NCBI GenBank assembly: GCA_022606425.2 | Contig: JAHDVF020000875.1 | Span: forward strand, 620,001-684,000 | Reading direction: 5' to 3' | Origin: Lepidostoma basale | Lineage: Eukaryota > Arthropoda > Insecta > Trichoptera > Lepidostomatidae | DNA length: 64,000 nucleotides | In this document: positions 12,001 through 21,000 of the stretch, one piece after another | Numbering within the stretch: the stretch's first letter is position 1 | How the letters are laid out: the number at the start of each line of letters is the position of its first letter | Position numbers and translations under genes: made by a program | Notes under the pieces: generated by a model | Told to the model about the DNA's origin: nothing | The model's database searches: none | The model's input: the letters and a program-made list of their open reading frames with translations, nothing else

Positions 12001-15000
12001 ATGAGATATCTCGGCAAACAGCGCAGTGCTCGTATTGCCGGAGACGAGATATCTCGGAAGAACTTTTGGTGACGTATTCTTGCGCCCTATTGACTTGTAT
12101 AGACAATTCAGCAGAAACGGAACACACACTGACATTTGTTTTAGTTATCCTGGAATATTTTATCAAGTTTCCAAATACTTTTAACCGATTTATCGATAAA
12201 TTTCAAAAACTCTTTGACAATGAATATTTGAAATTGGTTTAACTTCCAGAAAAAAATATAACAATCGATGCGGAATATAGTATTTCGTAAGTAAATTATA
12301 ATTTCTTTCTAACGCAGCAAAAAAAAAAATTAGATAAGTTTTATTTTGACAAAAAATATTCAGCCTGATGAGCACTGCGGCGTGATTTATTTGCGGCTAT
12401 GAAAAGGTCAAGTGAACAATTTGGCAGTTATCAAAAGTAAACATAATATTTATATAAAATGTTTTAATAATGCCACGCCACAAATTAACTGCTGCATATG
12501 GTAGTATATTTTATTTAATAAATATATGCGAGTACATTAATGTCATTAAATTTTTTTTTCATAGCCATCTCAAGAAGAAAACTGGACCTCCCCGTGGACA
12601 AAGTAATAATCGCAATAAACGCTTTAGATTTGAAGCAACTACCTTTAGATAGTGTGGAACTTCTACAACGGATGGTTCCCACAGATCAAGAGTCTAAAGC
12701 CTATCGCGAGTATGTGGCGGAGAAGAAGAACGTCACCCTCCTTACCGAGGAAGACAAATTCCTCCTACAGCTCACTAAAGTGGAACGAACATCGGCCAAA
12801 TTGTCCATCATGAGTTACATGGGAAACTTCTTCGACAGTCTGCATTTGATTACTCCGCAAATACACGCTATAATCTCGGGAGCGTCCTCCGTGAAGTCTT
12901 CCCAGAAGCTGCGGAATGTTCTGGAGATTATCCTTGCATTTGGAAACTACCTGAACAGTAGCAAGCGGGGGCCGGCGTACGGCTTCAAGCTGCAGTCGCT
13001 GGACACACTGCTGGACACCAAGTCCACGGACAAGCGCATGTCTCTGCTGCATTACATCGTCAGCACCATTCGCCGCATTTTCCCAGACCTGCTCAATTTC
13101 GATACCGAGTTAATGTACATCGAGAAAGCGGCACAAGGTAATTATGTATATTTTCATACTCTCTGGAAGATTTTATTACATTAAAATACAGTGAAACCCG
13201 GATTTTATGTCCCCGTATTTAACGTTTTCCCGCCAATTGCGTTTTATTATTTCAGTCCCGATATATTTTAGTACATTTTTTACCCGCTTTAATGTTTTTT
13301 TTCCCCTGCAATTTACGTCGAAAATATGCGAGTTACGCGCGCTTGACAATGAGTCGGCGCATCGTTTCGGCCGTGATTGGTCGGGGAGCGACGTTGTTAT
13401 TGGTCGGCATACGGCGCGCAACGTGGCGATTGGCTGACATTTTTCAATTTTTGCTGGTTAACATCTGTCCTGTCATTCGGTTTTCGACTTGATTTGTAAT
13501 GCTTCGCTTACTCCGGTAGGTCTAGATGCGTACAGGGTCTTAATTGCTTTGGTCTCTCCGGCTCGTCATACATGCCCAATCCATGCTAGGCAACCGGTTT
13601 TAACGGTGCTCGTTAAACGGGGCTGCTGGGTCATCATATAGATCTATTGATTGGTCCTGTACCTCCAAGTTCCCACTGCAACACCGGGTCTAGGTCTCAG
13701 GATCATTTTCAATATCCTATTCCCATAACATTATATTATCACATCTTACATCTCGATTTAAAAAAAAGTTTGGAGATCTAATATTAATTATATTTGTGTT
13801 TACGCAGTGTCCCTAGAGAATGTGGTGTCGGACGTGCAAGAGCTGGAGAAAGGCATGGAGGCAGTGCGGCGTGAGGCGGATGCCCGAGCGGGGCGGGGCG
13901 GGGCGCCCACCGGCCCCGTACTGCGGGACTTCCTGGCCAACTCGGAGGAGAGGCTGCGCCGGCTGCGGGCCGATGTGCGCACCGCCCAGGAGGCCTTTGC
14001 CACCTGCGTTGAATACTTCGGGGAGGCGCCGCGCTCCTGCGATGCCAACACATTCTTCTCGCTGCTCGTCAGATTCACCAAAGCTTTCAAGGTATGGTGC
14101 TTCTTCTTCTTCTTAGTGCAGGCCTTGTGGCCTGTTTTTTAAGAGGAATAGACCTCCTGTGAGGTCGACTCCCGGCTGTCGATTAATCTCTTTGGTGATC
14201 TGCCCGGGGGTTGTCTACCTTGGGGTTTGCTGTGCAACACAACGAGAGGGAGTCTGGATGTATCTATTTTAATGTATGATGCAATATTTCTAATTATAAC
14301 AGATTTTTATTTTCATTTTAAATCATCATTAAGTGACATCACATACCCAACAATTTTTCTTCTTCGAATAATTCTAACTAATTAACTATCCATTACTCAC
14401 TACGAAGGGGGCAGGCAGAATGAATGAATTGCCACACTTTTCTATCTGATATACTTCTCTCGCTTCCTCAACATTTCATCGAGTCATGCACGCACGTCGA
14501 TTTCTACAACTCCTCACGTGGCCGACATTCAATATTTGATTTATTTAATCGTGCCACGTTTTCCTTGGTCCTCTTCGTAAAATTGTTCATTAAACACATT
14601 AATTCCAAAATGTGCAGGTCGTTTACAAATTATAATTCTGCCCTTAATTTTTATTCCTTGGACTCTCTCGAAAATAGGCGAACAATTAATGATATGATGT
14701 TGCTTCACAAAATCATTCACTTCAAAATAGACAACTCCGAACTTCTTAGTAAATTATTACTGAATACCCCTATGCTTCGCACAAGACACACTGCGAACCA
14801 AATATTCCACCTTCCTGCTTATCGGACTAATTACGCCCAGAGTGTGGCGGTGTACCGGACGTGCGACATGTACAATAAGTGCTTTAATAACATCGATGTG
14901 TTCCATCTTAATGAAAGTGATTTAAAAAAAATGGTTGGAGCAACCCTTCGGGGCGAATAAAACTAGTTACTCTACTTTTTCCTTTCTTGTCTTTTTTTTT

Positions 15001-18000
15001 TTACATTTTAAAATTGTATTTCATCTTTAATTATTCATTATTACCAATACTACTAGTTTTCTCTTTAACTTATCAAAGTGTTACTTTATTCTTCTTATAT
15101 ATTTAACCTTATGTCAGTTGTTATATAATATTTGTGGTAGCATGTAATTGGCCTTGTTTTGTTGTCTCTGTGTGTTTATATTCATATACTGTATTTGCTG
15201 TTTGTTACCCTCAATAATAAATTTTTTTTTTTTTTTTTTAAATGATGAATATCCTCAGTTGTTAATTATGAATATCAATACTGATAAGAACAATATGTAT
15301 TTATATTTTTTAGTTTATTAATCACAAACTAGGTTTGTAGCATTCTGCAACTGTTTTAATCTTTCAATGAATTTAATTTTAAAAATGTACTGATTCCTCC
15401 ATTTTAAGGTGGCAGATCAAGAAAACGAGCAGCGTCGCCGTCTGGAGTTGGCCGCCAACACGGACTCCAGCTCAGTCCAGGACGCCACCAAGGCCAAGGT
15501 CACGCAGAAGAAACAGCAGGTCAGTTGCACTCTCTCCTCGTCACTTACATTAATTACCCTGTATTGGAGTTTATATTTATTAAATTTTGAGTGCACTTTA
15601 ACATACATATTTTATCTCCCTTTGACTTGACTTAAGGAAACCTTTTCACCTTTGATTATCCGTCATTAAAAATGGGTTGCACTGGGTTTATTTTAAATTT
15701 AAATTGATTATTAGAAATGTCTCATTTAATCTTCCTTTGCCAGTGCTCTCTAGCTAATACACATTGGTTCTAATATCTTTTATAGCTCTATGATTGTTAT
15801 AAATATTGGGCTAAGATATTCGGGTATTCCTACATACATTTACGCATCGATTGAAATATTATATTATAAAAAATATTTATTGAGCCCAGAATAAATATTT
15901 ATTAGAAAAAAAAATCAAATATATCTACATTATTCTGTATTCTAGTGTAAAAAGAAAAGAATATACAACTGTCACACACACTCGTTACGTCTCACTCTCG
16001 CATATTTTATATTCGTAATTGCAAAAGAAATAAATTATTAATTGTGTTCAGTCCTATGAGCAGAATTCGAATATTGCATCAAATGATCTCAGACTGTAAT
16101 AATGATGTGATTTTTCGCTCTATGGTTTTTCATACATTTAAAATATGACCTTTGACTTAGAAGACTCTAGTTAATTGAAGCGATTGTCTATGAATATATT
16201 TTTTTTTCCTATTTTAAATCTCATTTTAAAATGTGTAACAATTATATAGCACAGTAAGGCAAAGATTAAATAAGTATTAAGTGTCTCATTTATAATCAAA
16301 CACATGAAGGTTTAAAGCCAAGTCTCAAAGGGTTCATTAAAACTAGATCTTAAAGGTTAAGTGTACTAAATTTGATGTTGTTAATTGACCCTTTCATATA
16401 TAATCACAGCTGTTTATAGAGATGCTTAATTCTCTAGTCATTTGATAAACTCTAACAATTTTGATTCTCTGATATTAGATAACTAATTATTTGTAGTGTA
16501 ATTAATTATTCAATTCTAATAACTGTATTGCTTTTGTATGATGTATTTGACGCCCCTTGTCTTAATATAAAAACATAATTCTACAGAAAAGTTAGTATAA
16601 TATATCATTATCACTAAATAAATACATACTTATTATATCCCACATCGGTCAAAAGTTGTTCAGACATTATTTTTCTATGCTCTTCCTTCTGCAAACTTAT
16701 ATAAATAAAGGGAAAATTGTGGTTCTCTTTTATAAATAAACATATTTTTTAAACTATAAATCTTCATCTGTTTAATATATTTAAAATGTTCAACGTGTAT
16801 TTGTAATAATTATTAATTTCAATTACATTTTTTCCACTTCAATTCAAAAGTGGAAAAGTGTTCTAATTCATAAAAAAATCTTATTATGGATTTCCACAGT
16901 GTTAACGCCTTAAGTTTATCAAGAATTACCTTTTTTTAGCAATAAATATATTTAAAAAACGCCTCGGCCACCATTCTGTTCCCAGAAAAACAATTTACAT
17001 CTTCGTCTCTATTGAGATACAATTAATCCTTATAAAAAAAAGGTGTTATCATTCTCACTATGATGAAGGTAAGGTATCTTTGATAAATGTTAAGAAAAAT
17101 AAACTTTAATTGGATAAAACAGTGTTGTATTTCATAAATTGTTATTTCCACAGTGTTTATGCCTTGCATTAAGTCATTGTTTTTGTTTTATCAATCACAA
17201 ATTAATTTAAATATTTTTTTAATGAAGGTTTATGTACAGAGATTCCTGTATATTATTTTGCATATTTGAAGAGGAGCTTCAGAATGAAATATATTCTTGA
17301 AACAACTATTGACGCCAGATTATCTTTATTCCAAATTATGTTATGTATGTTTTTGTAAATATAGTATGTATTTATTGTGGACTCAATGTTAGACAAGTTG
17401 GTGGTGGTTTTTTCTTCCGGCTTTACGTCCTTTTCACCCGCGGTCTGGAGGACTGCCGCCACGAAGCGATCTGACCAAATCTACTTTCTTAGACTTCATT
17501 TTCAATCTAATGCTAGCTCAAAGTCTGAAATCATTTGAATTTTCACTCATAAATGTAGAAGGTAGACTTTATGTATGTCGTCAGAAAGTTACATTAAATT
17601 CTGGCAGATATGCACGAAAAAAATCAATATTACCAGAAGTAAATTCATATCAATTAATTATTGATCTATGCCAGTGGTCAGTAAACTCAAAAGAGTTAAA
17701 TATCAGCAGCACATCAGTTTAGATTTATTACGAGCACCTTATTTCTTTACAAAAACTGTTCTTTGAAGTCCGTTAAAACTAAATATCATATTTTATTATA
17801 ATCTTATAATTGATTTTTTTAAAATAAAATGAAAATGTTGTCATGTTTATTTATGTAAACAATGGCTTGGCATTTATTTCTTTGGAAAGTATGAGTAAGT
17901 CAAATTTTTATATTATTTTTAATTTCAATTGAATTTTAACATATAATACTACTTAATATTAACTGTTATGTAACGTAACTCAATTTATTTATGAATATCT

Positions 18001-21000
18001 TTAAAATTGTCGTAATATCTCTCTTAACATAACAAGGAACTGTCATTTAATTCTCTATTGAATAAATATTTTAAAAATATATCATTCATCAGCGGGAGAT
18101 GCCTATTGGTGGCGATGAGGTTCGCAACCCATCACACCGCGTCTCCCGCGGAGCGAAAAGAGAAGGATGAAGTGCTGCATCGGTTAAAGTGTGACAGTCC
18201 ATTCTTTCTGCCTACCCTTTCTGGGAGACGGCGTGATGGTCAGTTAGTTAGTTAGTCATTCATTAAAGAGTCGGATTTGAGTAGCTAAGGACACATTAGG
18301 CTTGCGATTCGGAGTTTGTCGACCACTGGTCTATGATCAGCAAAGAAGGTGTGATTAAAAAACATTCAAATATTAAATGAGTAAAATGGAATGAGATTTG
18401 TCAGATAGTGGTGTGCCTCTGAACGCGGGTGAGGGGGGGTGGAGTGGGCCGTTGTGAAGGGTGTTGCTTTCTGTGCACTGTTAGAAGTTTAGTTACGCCG
18501 CCGCGGGACTCCTGCAGTCCAAGTTCCAACAGTCGGCTAATTACCCCCGCCACTAGCAGTCATCACCTACTTACCATATACCTTCCTGTAAGTCCAGACA
18601 CTCTTTCTTCTACTAACCTTTCTTGCTAACAACCTTCTCTTCTCTCGGCTTCATTCAATGGCTATCCTATTTCTCTTGTCACAACTTATGTAATAGAGTT
18701 TTGAGATGATATTAATTATTATATTTTACAATGGAAGATAGAACCTCTGTCCATAACTTAATGGTTGAAGTAAAATAGGCATTATATATAAAAAAAATAA
18801 TTCAAACTAAGTATGCAGTTTCATTCTATATGGCATCTTCTTTTTCTTTCGGTGCCGTGTCAGGTGCCCCCCAACGTTGGCGATCACTACAGCGAAGGCA
18901 TCTCATCTGGCTTTGGCTCTCTGCAGTACGTCTGCATTACTGACCGTATCGGTCCACGGTTTACGGAGCATTCTGCGGTATATCCACATCTCGAACGCTT
19001 CCAACCGGTTCATTACATTCACTTTTAGAGTCCAGGTTTCGCAGCCATATAGTAGAACAGACCATATATAACATTTAATCATAGTGGCATACTGCATACT
19101 TATTTAGATTTTTTTTGTATTTAGTGTCTTTAATTTAACCAATCAACTATTCTTCAATATTGTTACCCATAGGCTGAATATAAAATTAGCCAATGAAATC
19201 TGTTAATTTTTAAACATAGGCTTGTAATAGAAAATTGATTTAATCCACAGTAAGAAAACTGGCTTAACTATTCATTAATTAAACTAAAATAATAGTTTAT
19301 AAAAAATAAATTTAATTGTTATATGTTTGAAAAATTTATGAAATGTTAGACTTTTATTCGACCTTCGTGGCCGAGTGGTAAGTGCATTGACTGCCATCCT
19401 GAAGGTTCTGGGTTCGATTCCCGGCGAGGGCAGTGTGATTGTCACACTGTCTTTGGTCTGGTGTAGGATTCACGTGACAATAAAATGGCGATAGATTAGC
19501 TACCTATCACATGTCTCGAGAATCACTATGATAGCTATAATATCATTTACATCTATTTGGCTCATGCTGTCATGATGTAAAGAGCGATTCAACAAAATAA
19601 TAATAATTATTAACACAATGAATAGATAATGTTGCAATTTATTTTATTTTATTATATTAACTCTAACTCCTTTAAAATGTACTTATTTATATTAAAATCT
19701 TCTCATATACTTATTTTATACTCCCTTGTGTATTGTCTTTATAATCCAGTCACACCATCTAACAACACAACACTTATCAGATATCCAAACCACTCTCCAA
19801 TTTGCTAATGTGTACGCCCTGTCTCTCTCTCACACACACCGGCTTGCTTGTTTATTTTAGGAGGCGTGTCTACACTTGCATTCATTCAACTTTGTATTTT
19901 TTGTACTTTTCAGAATTGCAGAAATCTCGTATTGCATTTTTCACTTTTTTTTTAAAGAGACACATGCCATGACTTCTCTATTACTGGTATATAACACATA
20001 AACCCTTTTAGACGGAATGTGAATTCAAATTAGCATTGAAAATAATTTGTTTGGAATGGAAAAATCGACGAGCATGCATGTTATGATGTATGAATGTAGA
20101 GGAAGCTAAAGAGGTATGTCAGGACAGAGCAATATGGCGGTTCATCCTCTGCGTAGATTTTTACGGTTGGTAGCAATATGTTATTTGGGATCTTGGGTAT
20201 ATATGTGTAACTTGTCTCTCTCTTTTTTGCAATCTCAATTTTCAGGGTAATAATGATTTAACCCCTAAACCCTATCCTAAAGATGGAGACTGCAACGATC
20301 TCCAAAACTTCGGTTGAAAAAGATAAGTTACACGGATATACCTAAGATCCCAAAAAACTTATCTTCATAGATGGCGCTGGTCTGTAAATTGAAACTGACA
20401 TGTGAATTGTGGTGTTGGATATTAACATATATACAACTTCCAAAAATTTGTCAGACATGGTGGTCATAAGAAAGGTGGAATGGGGAATGTTGTAATTACA
20501 TAAAGCATGCGCTTAACCCAACCAATGACAGGTCATAAGTCCTGTAAACACCTCAATCACCATATTCAGTTTCCACTTTGCATCTTCGTCTCTATTGAGA
20601 TAAAATTAATCCTTGATAGATATGTTTTAATAAAATTTCTGCAAGTGTATATTATGGCTATTAAAATTCCATAAATCTACTTTTTAAATGGTAATATTCT
20701 ACCTGTTTATGATAATTGCATATCAATTATTAAATATTCACGAGTATAATGGAACTTTCGGTAGCGTGCAAAAGAGCTTCGTTGAAGTGGAATTATGTCT
20801 GCCATATAGTAAGGACAACGGATGATCGGTGGACAGATGATTTGTGACCGAGAAAAATCCGGACAAGATGGTCTGATGACATCAAGAGTGGCCAGGGGTA
20901 GAGAGTTGTGAAAATCGGGAAAGGAGGCCTATGTCAAACACTGGATGACTAATGATCATAATGGAACTTTACTACAAATTTGAATGATAGAATTTTATTT

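Noticed and set aside
19357..19435. A functional tRNA gene
   Set aside because: Pol III boxes and a T arm are present, but the anticodon arm does not fold cleanly, there is an imperfect acceptor stem, and related decayed copies occur at 46790 and 47108. A SINE explains it better.
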